Assembly: GCA_017614655.1 (NCBI GenBank) | Contig: JAGABO010000184.1 | Span: forward strand, 1 to 15,760 | DNA length: 15,760 nucleotides | DNA from: Treponema sp. | GTDB taxonomy: Bacteria > Spirochaetota > Spirochaetia > Treponematales > Treponemataceae | Direction: 5' to 3' | Made by a program: the position numbers and the translations under genes | Shown: one piece after another, positions 5,079 through 13,285 of the stretch | Numbering within the stretch: position 1 is the stretch's first letter | Layout of the letters: each line of letters opens with the position of its first letter | The notes under the pieces: model-generated | What the model was told of the DNA's origin: nothing | Database searches by the model: none | What the model saw: only the letters and a program-made list of their open reading frames with translations

Positions 5079-7979
5079 ATGAGCGATTCTATGAATAATA
5101 ATAGCGAACTTGATGAATATGGTGTTTGGGTCAAGAACAATAATGAAGAAGCGGTCGCCGGCGGAAACTCATCCGAAGAAGATTCCCTTCCCGATTTCTC
5201 TTTCCTTGACAAAGTGGCAGCATCTGGTGCAGCCCAGAGTGAAAGCAGCACGGAAGATGTTACAGCTCAGACAGAAGAAGTTTCTGATAATTTTGACATT
5301 GAATCAGCAGATATTCCTGACACGTCCGATACAGCAGGCGAATCTGTTACAGAAGAAGCAGAAAGCGGCGAACAGGAAATAGATCTTGACAGCTTTATGG
5401 ACGGTGGATTTGATGAACCGGAAGCAGAAAGCACCCCGAATACTTCTACGGAAGAGATTTCACTTGATGATTTCGGTATGGGTAGCGGAGGAGACGAAGA
5501 AATCTCACTTGACGACTTTATAGACGGAGGTTTTGAAACAGCTCCTGCGGAAGAATCATCCGAAACTGTCGAAGATCAGGAAGCCCTTGATATTGACCTT
5601 AAGTTTGACGAAGGAGATTCACCTGCGTTTGAAGAAGAAAGCGTAGACGATAATGCAGACCTTGATTCACTTATCGGCCGGGATTTTTCAACTCCGGAGA
5701 CAGAGGAAGAAAATCATGAGGCTGTTGCCGGAGAAGAAATTGACCTCTCTGACTTCGGCTTTACGGATGAAGAAGCTTCTACAAAAGTAGATGTTCCTGC
5801 AGAAGAAACACCAAAGAAAGAAGAACCTGTTGAATATGAGATGAATGTTTCACTTGACGACACCGAAGAATCTTCCGTAAGTTCAACAGCTGTTACAAGT
5901 GACGAAGGAAGCGAAGATATTTCTATAGAAACAACTGTAGAAGAAGAAAAAGATGATGTTTCTTCCGGAAGCGGCGTTACTTTCGGTGCTCCGGATGACT
6001 CTTTTGATATTGATTCAATTCTTGGTGATGTTGATTTTGATGATGACGGCAAAAATGATGTCTCTGACCAGTCTTCCCCTGCGGAAGTTGGAGGTGATGC
6101 CGGCTTTCAGGATTCAGCAGAGACTCAGGAAGAGGCGCAGTCAGTTTCTGGTGAAAGCCATGATGGAATGGAGGAAACATCAGAAAAAGCTCAGGAGAAT
6201 GCTTCTGACTCAGAAATAGAAGAACCTCTTTCACAGACAGAAGAAGCAGACTTTTCTTTTGATACTGATGAAGAAACAGCCGCAGATGAAACCGAAATCG
6301 AAGTCCCTGTATCGGATGAAAATTCTTCGGGAATAGATCTTCCTGATTTTGATGACATAAGCCTTTCCGATACTGATATTTTTGATGACGGAAAAACAGA
6401 GGAGGTTTCTTTCGGTGATGAAACATCAGCATCAGGCGATGTAGAAGAGTTCTCCTTTGATGATAACACTGTAAATACTTCTGCACCGGAAAATATAGAA
6501 GAAGTTACATTCGGTGATAACGAAACAGCTTCTTCTGATTCTGATGTCGAAGAAGTAAGCTTTGGAAATGATGATGCAGATGTTCAGGATGAACCGGATT
6601 CTTCACTGGATTCAGCATTCGCAGTTTCCGAAGAAAACAGCGTTAATGATTCAGATGATAATGACGATTTAGTAACTGCAGATGATGATGAATTAATAAC
6701 TACAGATGAACAGGCGGATGAAATTCCTCTTGAAGCATCATTTATGGATATTGGAGAAACAAGCGGTGATGAAGTACCGGACACCTTTGATGAAGAAGCC
6801 GCTTCTCTCGAAAAGGAGCCGTCAGAAGAAATGAATACTCAATCCGACGAAAAAGAAGTTTACAGCGTATTTGCAAAAGAAAGTTCAGGAGAATTTAATG
6901 AACCTCAGTCTGATTTTGCATCAGCAGGAGATGAACTTGTAACGGCAGGTTCTTCATCTGCTGCAGGAAACGGCGATTCAGACACACAGGAAATTCTTCA
7001 GGATATTTCTAATCAGATTGCAAGCCTTAAGAGCGAAATCAACAGTCTTAAGAGTGAGTTTGAAGTACTTAAAAACTCCCGTCCGTCAGCAGATGATGAC
7101 TTTGAACTTCCAAAAGCAGACGATACAAATGATTCAGGCGGATTCTTCAGTGACAGTGATGAGGATGATACAATTGCCTTAAGCGGCGATGAACTTAACA
7201 ACATTCTTAACACGGCAGAACTTACACCGCAGGAACATGTTCCGTCATACAGCGAAGAAGAATCTGCTCCGGCGGTAGATGACATTCTCGTAGAATCATC
7301 TTCATCTGATCTTATGGATACTCCGGTAAGCACAGATAATATGGTTCCGTCAGAAACTTCAGAAGAACCTGCTCTTACGGAAGAAGCCCCTGCCCCTTCG
7401 ATTGATTCACTTTCAAAGCCGATAGATCTCTTTAACGAAGAGCAGACTTCACAAGCCCTTACGGAAGAAAACATTGACTTCCTTAGAGAAACAGAAAATG
7501 CAGGCGAAGCAGAAAAAGACGAAGTACTCGAAAAGGGAATCAGCGAAGAACCTGTTGAAGAAGTCTTTGAAAAGTGGGAAAACAGTTCAGAGGCTTCCGG
7601 CGATACAGTTACATCAGAACCTGTTCTCGATGAAACACCGGCTTCTGATGAAACTGCAGTTTCCGATGAAGATGTTGCTTCCGATGAAATGGTTACAGTT
7701 TCGGAAGAAACAGCTTCTGCTGCAGATGAACCGGATGACGATGAATTGATTACAGTTTCGGGAGATGAACCTTCTGTACCGGATGAAACAGCAGTTACAG
7801 AAACAAAAGATACTTCAGACAGCGGAATCTCTGCCGACATGAAGGACGAAATCAAGTCTGTTCTTGCCTACATGGATCAGCTTCTCGAAAGCCTGCCGGA
7901 AGAAAAAATTGCGGAATTTGCTCAGTCTGAGCAGTTTGAAACTTATAAAAAGCTCTTCAAGGAACTTGGTCTCGCTTAA
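5079..7979 (+). CDS. 966-residue, highly acidic, repeat-rich cytoplasmic protein of unknown function
   Basis: The protein is dominated by Asp, Glu, Ser and Thr and is probably mostly disordered. It has no signal peptide or TM segment. Ordered-looking islands are the N-terminal DEYGVWVK (12-19), a coiled-coil segment (about 637-660, ISNQIASLKSEINSLKSEF), DDTIALSGDELNNIL (696-710) and a helical C-terminus (about 915-966) containing YMDQLLESLPEEKIAEF. Between them are imperfect repeats. EI(S/D)LDDF-type units lie at 100-111, 125-132, 140-152 and 219-228; EEVSFGD-type units at 441-497; DEL(V/I)T units occur at several places; and a run of SDE units spans about 854-905. The start is ATG with AAAGGGGA upstream. 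A terminator follows the stop, then two DUF115 genes. The form suggests a scaffold or binding protein, but no function can be assigned. Confidence 0.85.
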   Translation: MSDSMNNNSELDEYGVWVKNNNEEAVAGGNSSEEDSLPDFSFLDKVAASGAAQSESSTEDVTAQTEEVSDNFDIESADIPDTSDTAGESVTEEAESGEQEIDLDSFMDGGFDEPEAESTPNTSTEEISLDDFGMGSGGDEEISLDDFIDGGFETAPAEESSETVEDQEALDIDLKFDEGDSPAFEEESVDDNADLDSLIGRDFSTPETEEENHEAVAGEEIDLSDFGFTDEEASTKVDVPAEETPKKEEPVEYEMNVSLDDTEESSVSSTAVTSDEGSEDISIETTVEEEKDDVSSGSGVTFGAPDDSFDIDSILGDVDFDDDGKNDVSDQSSPAEVGGDAGFQDSAETQEEAQSVSGESHDGMEETSEKAQENASDSEIEEPLSQTEEADFSFDTDEETAADETEIEVPVSDENSSGIDLPDFDDISLSDTDIFDDGKTEEVSFGDETSASGDVEEFSFDDNTVNTSAPENIEEVTFGDNETASSDSDVEEVSFGNDDADVQDEPDSSLDSAFAVSEENSVNDSDDNDDLVTADDDELITTDEQADEIPLEASFMDIGETSGDEVPDTFDEEAASLEKEPSEEMNTQSDEKEVYSVFAKESSGEFNEPQSDFASAGDELVTAGSSSAAGNGDSDTQEILQDISNQIASLKSEINSLKSEFEVLKNSRPSADDDFELPKADDTNDSGGFFSDSDEDDTIALSGDELNNILNTAELTPQEHVPSYSEEESAPAVDDILVESSSSDLMDTPVSTDNMVPSETSEEPALTEEAPAPSIDSLSKPIDLFNEEQTSQALTEENIDFLRETENAGEAEKDEVLEKGISEEPVEEVFEKWENSSEASGDTVTSEPVLDETPASDETAVSDEDVASDEMVTVSEETASAADEPDDDELITVSGDEPSVPDETAVTETKDTSDSGISADMKDEIKSVLAYMDQLLESLPEEKIAEFAQSEQFETYKKLFKELGLA

Positions 7980-8003
7980 ACAAACCTGTCCGGAAGAAAA
8001 CAG

Positions 8004-8041
8004 AAGCCATATTTTCCTTCAAAAGAAAGTATGGCTTTTTT
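8004..8041 (+). terminator. intrinsic terminator between the acidic protein gene and the DUF115 pair
   Basis: AAGCCATATTTTC (8004-8016) pairs with GAAAGTATGGCTT (8025-8037). This is 13 bp with one T-G wobble and an 8-base loop. The T-tract runs 8036-8041. It sits 25 bases after the stop of the acidic protein gene. The next gene starts only 15 bases after the T-tract, so read-through is probably what feeds the DUF115 genes. Confidence 0.85.
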
Positions 8042-8055
8042 AATGGAAATATCTG

Positions 8056-9549
8056 ATGAAGGTTGATTTTTATAAGGCCCATAATGGACTGCCTTCAATA
8101 AAAGTAAATGGAATTCCGCTTCATTCTTCCTATGACCCGCTCAAGGAAGCAGAACGTGCAGTTGAATCAGCCGCATACAAATTCAGACCTTCCTGGATTT
8201 TTGTTGTAGAGCCGGGTCTTTCATACTGTGCTGATTTTTTTAGAAAAAAATTTCCCGATACAAAATTATGTGCACTCCGCTTTCTTAAACTTGGAGTAGA
8301 AAATGATTTAAAATGGGATAAAGTAATTTATGACAGCGGGAAAGACATCCTTTCAGAAAAGATATTTAACTGCATGGGAGACGAAGGTGTTGCTTCCTGT
8401 TTTTTCTGGACATGGCCCGCAAGCGAAAAAATTTTCCCTGACGAAACAAAAGCTGCATGGGAAGAAATAAAAAAAGTTGTAATCAAGACAAGAAACATAC
8501 TTAATACCCGTTCCTATTTTGCAAAACGCTGGATAAGAAATTCAACAAGATTCTGCCTTTTTTCGCACTACAATGCATATATTCTTAAGGGAGGAATTCC
8601 TGTTATTGTCTGTGCTTCGGGTCCAAGTCTAAAAAGTTCCATCGAATACTTAAAGATGTACAGGGATTTTTATTTTCTGATTGCAGTTTCTTCGGCACTT
8701 GCCCCTCTTACAAATGAAGGTATAATTCCCGATCTATGCCTGAGTACAGACGGCGGATACTGGGCAAAACTTCACCTTGAATTCGCCTTAAAAAAATACA
8801 ATATTCCAATCGCACTTTCTCCTGAAGCAGCCTGCTACGCAGAAACACTTGATAAACACACGGTTGTGCCCATTTCTTACGGAGACGGAGTTGCAGAAGA
8901 ACTTCTTAGTCTGTGTAATTACATAAATGTACCTGCAATAAGAAACGGAACTGTAAGCGGAACTGCAGCAGATCTTGCCCTCAACATAACAACTGCAGAA
9001 GTATTTTTCTGCGGACTTGATCTTGCACCGAATCCGGGATTTTCACATACACAGCCGAATGAACTGGAAATCAACGGAAGCTGCAGCGACAACAGATTCT
9101 GCACCCAGGAAACAAGAATTACACCATATACGTTCAACTCTCCTGCCCTGGATATTTACAAGGCATGGTTTTCCGAAACAGATTTCTGCGGAAGATTGTT
9201 CAGGTTAAGCAATAACTTTAATTATTCAAATAAACTTGGAAAAGTGTATGATGTAGACTGGAATTTTTTCCGGCAGCACATTTCATCGGAGCTAAATTCA
9301 AAACCAACGGTTCTTTACATTCCGCATGAGTTTGAACTTAAAGACAGAATCAGGCAGCTTTCCAAATCTATAAAAGACAACTGCATGAACAGGGAATGGA
9401 TTAAGTGTGCTTTACCTCAGGAACAGATTACCTTAGAGAGAAGTTCAAGTCAGGAACAGAAAAAAGAATCACTGGAAAAAATAAAAGAATCAATGAACCG
9501 TTTTACTGATGAAATAATACGAACCTTTGATAAGGGCTTAAAATTATGA
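8056..9549 (+). CDS. DUF115 / MptE-like (Maf-type) protein, first of a tandem pair
   Basis: The 497-residue protein carries hallmarks of the MptE-like/DUF115 domain: VIVCASGPSL (183-192), PDLCLSTDGGYW (225-236), SGTAADLALN (301-310) and FFCGLDLAP (317-325). This domain occurs in motility-associated Maf proteins, which are linked to transfer of nonulosonic acids or other sugars to flagellins. Treponemal flagellins are reported to be glycosylated, so a cytoplasmic flagellin glycosyltransferase is the leading inference. The N-terminal region (about 1-120) contains a proline/serine-rich PLHSSYDPLKEAE like that of the next gene, but its following VVEPGLSYCADF lacks the glycine loop seen there. The start is ATG with GGA about 8 bases upstream, directly behind an intrinsic terminator. 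It overlaps the next gene by 4 bases (ATGA). Confidence 0.85.
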   Translation: MKVDFYKAHNGLPSIKVNGIPLHSSYDPLKEAERAVESAAYKFRPSWIFVVEPGLSYCADFFRKKFPDTKLCALRFLKLGVENDLKWDKVIYDSGKDILSEKIFNCMGDEGVASCFFWTWPASEKIFPDETKAAWEEIKKVVIKTRNILNTRSYFAKRWIRNSTRFCLFSHYNAYILKGGIPVIVCASGPSLKSSIEYLKMYRDFYFLIAVSSALAPLTNEGIIPDLCLSTDGGYWAKLHLEFALKKYNIPIALSPEAACYAETLDKHTVVPISYGDGVAEELLSLCNYINVPAIRNGTVSGTAADLALNITTAEVFFCGLDLAPNPGFSHTQPNELEINGSCSDNRFCTQETRITPYTFNSPALDIYKAWFSETDFCGRLFRLSNNFNYSNKLGKVYDVDWNFFRQHISSELNSKPTVLYIPHEFELKDRIRQLSKSIKDNCMNREWIKCALPQEQITLERSSSQEQKKESLEKIKESMNRFTDEIIRTFDKGLKL

Positions 9550-11006
9550 TTTATTTGCAGACCGTAAAAAGCAGAAACGGTGAAGACATACCTGTTTTTA
9601 AAAATCAGCATCCGATGCATTCAAAATACAATCCCTCTGCAGAAGCAGAAATTTTTTCGCAGAGTCTTAAAAGCGGCTTTATCATAATAGGCGGAATCGG
9701 CGGCGGCTTTCATATAGAAACTGCCGTTAAAAAATTTCCGGAAGCTTTTTTTGTATGTGTAGAAGCAGACATAGAATCTCTTGAATACTCCGTTAAACTT
9801 AACGGAAACAGTGAATTACAAAAAAAAGAAAATGTCATTTTCACCACAGTACAGAACCTGGAAAACATAATACTTTCCAATTATCTTCCTCAGATATATG
9901 AAAACCTATCACTGGGTTTTAACAGAACATGGGAAACCGAAAACAAAGAAACTGCATTCGTTATAAATGAAACCGTAAAAACAGCCCTAAAAAAAATAAA
10001 GGCAGATTATTCAGTACAGTCTCACTTTGCCCGGCAATGGCAGAAAAACATAATGCAGAATGCAGAAAGAGAATTTTCTGCTTTAAATCTTGATTCAGAG
10101 CTTACAAAAACCTGTGCAGTTATTGCAGCAGGACCTTCTCTGGAAAAAGACCTTGCAAGGCTTAAAGAAAAAAAGGCTTCCTTTTTTATTCTTTCTACAG
10201 ACACAGCTTACGGGACGCTCTTAAAAAACAATATTTTTCCGGATGCAGTTATAAGCACAGACTGCCAGCATGTTTCCTGCACGCACTTTTATTCAATGCA
10301 CAGTACCGAAGAAAAAAAAACACTTTTTATATTTGATCTTTCTTCACCTCCCTGTGCCGTAAGACAGGTGTTAAAAAAAAGGCATCCGATTTTTTTCTTC
10401 CAGAGCGGACATCCTTTAAGCAGAATGCTGTTTTCCGAAAAAGAAATGCTCTCTCTTTCTTCCGGAAGCGGAACCGTTACGGTTGCTGCAGCAGACTTTG
10501 CTTTTAAGGCAGGTTTTTCTTCCATTGAATTTTTTGGAGCTGATTTTTCTTATTCATTTGAAAAACCTTACGCAAGGGGAACCTATCTGGAACCGGCTTT
10601 TTTTAAAGAATCCTATCGTCTGGAAAATGTCGAAACAAAATACTCTGCCCTCATGTACAGAACGGAGCTGTACAATCAGAAAGAAAACGAATTCTCCCGG
10701 TATACAAAAGGTTTTCCGACTTCTGAAATTCTAGATTCGTACAGAAAATCACTTCTCGATTTTTTAGAGAAAAACGGTTTCCAAAAACAGAACGGTATTT
10801 TCTGCTTAAAAAATAATCCCTTAAGAATTAATGCTTCTGGGAAAAATGCGGACGAAATAAAAAAAATAAAAACACAGCTTAGGGAAAATCCGGAGCAGTT
10901 CCAGGAGGCTTATCTTCCGCTTACGGCATTCTTAAAACGTCTTTATCCGGAAAAAAAGTTCAAAGAGCTTTGTGCCATTGCATACAAATACCGTGAAGGG
11001 GTATAA
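9546..11006 (+). CDS. DUF115 / MptE-like (Maf-type) protein, second of a tandem pair
   Basis: The 486-residue paralogue of the preceding gene has VIAAGPSLEKD (192-202), PDAVISTDCQH (232-242), a GSGTVTVAAADFAFKAG stretch and FFGADFSYS in the order expected for the MptE-like domain. Its N-terminal part shares PMHSKYNPSAEAE with the first copy, followed by FIIIGGIGGGFHIE (about 45-58), a glycine-rich nucleotide-binding-type loop that the first copy has lost. The probable role is flagellin glycosylation, acting on a sugar nucleotide, perhaps as a partner of the first protein. The ATG overlaps the preceding TGA, so the pair is almost certainly co-translated. The stop lies 7 bases before the next start. 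Confidence 0.85.
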   Translation: MIYLQTVKSRNGEDIPVFKNQHPMHSKYNPSAEAEIFSQSLKSGFIIIGGIGGGFHIETAVKKFPEAFFVCVEADIESLEYSVKLNGNSELQKKENVIFTTVQNLENIILSNYLPQIYENLSLGFNRTWETENKETAFVINETVKTALKKIKADYSVQSHFARQWQKNIMQNAEREFSALNLDSELTKTCAVIAAGPSLEKDLARLKEKKASFFILSTDTAYGTLLKNNIFPDAVISTDCQHVSCTHFYSMHSTEEKKTLFIFDLSSPPCAVRQVLKKRHPIFFFQSGHPLSRMLFSEKEMLSLSSGSGTVTVAAADFAFKAGFSSIEFFGADFSYSFEKPYARGTYLEPAFFKESYRLENVETKYSALMYRTELYNQKENEFSRYTKGFPTSEILDSYRKSLLDFLEKNGFQKQNGIFCLKNNPLRINASGKNADEIKKIKTQLRENPEQFQEAYLPLTAFLKRLYPEKKFKELCAIAYKYREGV

Positions 11007-11007
11007 T
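10978..11007 (+). promoter_or_regulatory. possible internal promoter before the pseudo-GGDEF gene
   Basis: A perfect TATAAT (11002-11007) lies 18 bases after TTGCAT (10978-10983). The ATG at 11014 begins 6 bases after the -10, so any transcript from here would be leaderless. An AAGGGG at 10996-11001 could serve transcripts that read through from the DUF115 genes. The motif overlaps coding sequence and may be fortuitous. Confidence 0.25.
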
Positions 11008-11013
11008 TGAAAT

Positions 11014-12597
11014 ATGAAACTAAGGCGAAACTCAATTTTTGTTTTTTTGTTTTCCGCAGTGTATATAATTACTGTAGTCGGATTCGTTATCTCACTTACA
11101 AAAGAATACAGCCGCGGAAAAGGTACGGCAGGAGACCGCTTCCAGAAAATAACCAGAGAAACATCTGCATTAATTCAGAAGGAAAAACCATTTTCTGAAA
11201 ATTTCTCAAGGAAGTTTGCAGACGGAATAAATAACTTTGACGACATAAAATCTCTTACACTGACACTTAACGGAAGAGTAATTTTTGACTACCCTGCCGA
11301 TAAAAAATCAGAACCGAAAAAGAATGCAACCGTAGTTTACAAAACAACAACCCTTACAAAAGAAGACAGCATTTATGTACTTGAAGCCTGGATTTATACA
11401 TTAAGGCCGGCAGTTGTATTTACTAAGGGACGGGCAACATTCATCATAATTCTTACGGCTACTGTTCTTCTTTTGATTTACATACTTTTTTTCTCTGATG
11501 CAGTTATCCGGAAAGATAACCTTGATTCAAAAACATTTGATGACGGTATTTCGATTGTCTATGATGAAAATGAATCAGAAATAAAAGCTGTCTCAGATTC
11601 ATCAGAAAAAACAGAATCAGACACAGAAAACTTTTCCGAAGAAGATTCCGAAGTTTCAAAAAACGATGATTTTGATGCAGAAAGTCTTTTTGAAAACATA
11701 GAAGAATTTACTCCGGAAGTTAACACGCAGGAAAAAACAGAACCTGTTCCTGCACAAGAAACTCCGGTTAGCTCTGCACAAGAAGCCCCTGTTGTTCAGA
11801 CGGCAGAAGAAGCTGTTATTCCGGCAGAAGAAACTCCTGTTATTCCGATAACTGCAGCTGTAGTAATTAATCTTCCGGACTCCCGGAACATAAATGAAAC
11901 GCAGGAAGAGAAATCAGAAGAAACTGTAAAAGAAGACATTCAGGAAGAAAAAGAAACTAAAGAAGAATCATCTGAAGAAATTACAGAAGAAGAAAAAAAC
12001 GAAGAAACAAAAGAAGAGTCTAAGGAAGAAACTGATGATTCAGATGACGCCTGCCCGGAAACAGAAAATTCCGAAACAGAAGAAAACAATGAACCCAAAG
12101 GACTTTTTTCTCCTGTTACAGGCTTCGGCTGGGAAAGCTACATGATTCCGCGTCTTGACTCTGAACTTCTCAGGGCTGCCGGAAGCGAACAGGATATTTC
12201 TCTTTTTACAATCAGGATTCCGGGCTTTTCATGGAAAATGGAAGGCGGGGACAAAATTGCAGAACTTATAACGGACAGGGTTAAATTCAATGATCTTGTC
12301 TTTGAATACGGCGATGACGGCTGTACTGCAATATTCCAGGAACTGAATACGGAAAGCGCACTAAAAAAAGCAGAACAGCTTAACGGAGAAATACAGGCCC
12401 TGCTTACTTCTTACGGTCATGAGTTCAACAGCTACATCGGTATTTCTACAAGATCCCTGAGGCTTATTTCGGGACAGAGAATTGCAAACGAAAGTGAACA
12501 GGCCCTGCTCCACGCAATGGAAGACAAGGAAAGTTCAATAGTTGCATTCAAGGTAAACCCCGAAAAATACAGGAATTACCTTTCAAAGAATCTTTAA
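11014..12597 (+). CDS. two-TM membrane protein with acidic linker and degenerate GGDEF-like domain
   Basis: The 527-residue protein has TM1 (about 8-28), an extracytoplasmic segment of about 110 residues and TM2 (143-161). A very long Glu/Lys/Ser-rich cytoplasmic linker (about 175-360) includes ETP(V)-type repeats and a run of EEK/EES units. A compact C-terminal domain follows (about 370-520). That domain reads like a GGDEF fold: W373-x-SYMIPRLDSELLRAAG, then DISLFTIRIPGF in the position of the LLIDIDxFK strand. Next are EYGDDGCTAIF (431-441) where RYGGDEFxxxL is expected, IGIS, and ESEQALLHAMEDKESSIVAF like the ADxALYxAKxxGRN end. The GGDEF signature is degenerate, so diguanylate cyclase activity is unlikely; a sensor, c-di-GMP-independent or structural role is possible. 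It follows the DUF115 pair by 7 bases. Confidence 0.75.
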   Translation: MKLRRNSIFVFLFSAVYIITVVGFVISLTKEYSRGKGTAGDRFQKITRETSALIQKEKPFSENFSRKFADGINNFDDIKSLTLTLNGRVIFDYPADKKSEPKKNATVVYKTTTLTKEDSIYVLEAWIYTLRPAVVFTKGRATFIIILTATVLLLIYILFFSDAVIRKDNLDSKTFDDGISIVYDENESEIKAVSDSSEKTESDTENFSEEDSEVSKNDDFDAESLFENIEEFTPEVNTQEKTEPVPAQETPVSSAQEAPVVQTAEEAVIPAEETPVIPITAAVVINLPDSRNINETQEEKSEETVKEDIQEEKETKEESSEEITEEEKNEETKEESKEETDDSDDACPETENSETEENNEPKGLFSPVTGFGWESYMIPRLDSELLRAAGSEQDISLFTIRIPGFSWKMEGGDKIAELITDRVKFNDLVFEYGDDGCTAIFQELNTESALKKAEQLNGEIQALLTSYGHEFNSYIGISTRSLRLISGQRIANESEQALLHAMEDKESSIVAFKVNPEKYRNYLSKNL

Positions 12598-12601
12598 GTT
12601 T

Positions 12602-13285
12602 TTACTGATTTTTTTCGGATTTAGAACCGGCATCTGCATCAGAAGGAGCTGCAGTTTCTGAAGCAGGCTTCTCCTGTTTTTCTTCTCCGGCATCAGCTTT
12701 GGCAGGTTCTTCTTCCGGAAGAAGCGGCTTTAATTTTTCGTATAAAGTCTTAAGCGAATCATCATCAGGAAAATCTGCAGTAAATCTTTCTAAAAGTTCA
12801 GAAGCTTTTTCGCCGTTTTTCTGCGCAATAAGTACGCTTATGTAATTTTTATAAACGGCTGCATCTACAGAATCTGCAAGAAGCGCTTCGTATTCTTTTG
12901 AAGCTGCATCAAGTTCACCTTTCATGGCATTGATATATGCAACCGAAAGCCTGAGGCTTGTATTTTCGGGATCCTTCTTTAAAAGTTCATTATAATAAAA
13001 AAGAGCATTATCCCAGTCCTTGCTTAACGCATAGCAGCGGCCGGTTCTGTAAAAGGCAGTTTCCTTAAGGGCTTTATCGTTCTGAGCCATTTTGTAATAA
13101 GTAACGGCCTTTGTATAATTTTTCTGCTCTTCATAAGCCTGTGCAATAGAAAAGTATTCTTTGTAAATGGAAGAAACCCTTACCCCGTCTTCGCCCGGAA
13201 TCTTAAGGGAAGATGAAGTACAGGATGTTAAAACTGTGCTAAAAGAAAAAATAAGAAAGGCTGTTAAAACAAAAAAACGCTTCAC
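12602..13285 (-). CDS. TPR-repeat lipoprotein
   Basis: The 227-residue product starts with a lipoprotein signal peptide ending in V-L-T-S-C, so C22 is the expected lipidated residue; spirochaete lipoboxes tolerate this form. Residues about 45-180 hold tetratricopeptide-type helices, for example IAQAYEEQKNYTKAVTYYKMA, AFYRTGRCYALSKDWDNALFY and AYINAMKGELDAASKEYEALL. These suggest a periplasm-facing protein-interaction scaffold. The tail is a Glu/Ala/Lys/Ser-rich low-complexity stretch. The GTG start directly follows the upstream UPRTase stop with no spacer, and GGGGA lies about 10 bases before it, inside that gene. It is the last gene of the probable ileS operon. The specific partner is unknown. 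Confidence 0.82.
   Translation of the reverse strand: MKRFFVLTAFLIFSFSTVLTSCTSSSLKIPGEDGVRVSSIYKEYFSIAQAYEEQKNYTKAVTYYKMAQNDKALKETAFYRTGRCYALSKDWDNALFYYNELLKKDPENTSLRLSVAYINAMKGELDAASKEYEALLADSVDAAVYKNYISVLIAQKNGEKASELLERFTADFPDDDSLKTLYEKLKPLLPEEEPAKADAGEEKQEKPASETAAPSDADAGSKSEKNQ

Noticed and set aside
5440..5530. Recent tandem duplication or CRISPR-like array in the acidic gene
   Set aside because: The repeated units match at protein level but differ at synonymous sites and vary in spacing, and there are no conserved DNA repeats with unique spacers.
7013..7855. 280-codon serine-rich open frame on the minus strand inside the acidic protein gene
   Set aside because: It is the complement of runs of GAA, GAT and TCA-type codons, which rarely give antisense stops. 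It has no ribosome-binding site, no domain and no context. The same holds for 5714-6052, 5977-6486, 6191-6469 and 6584-6784.
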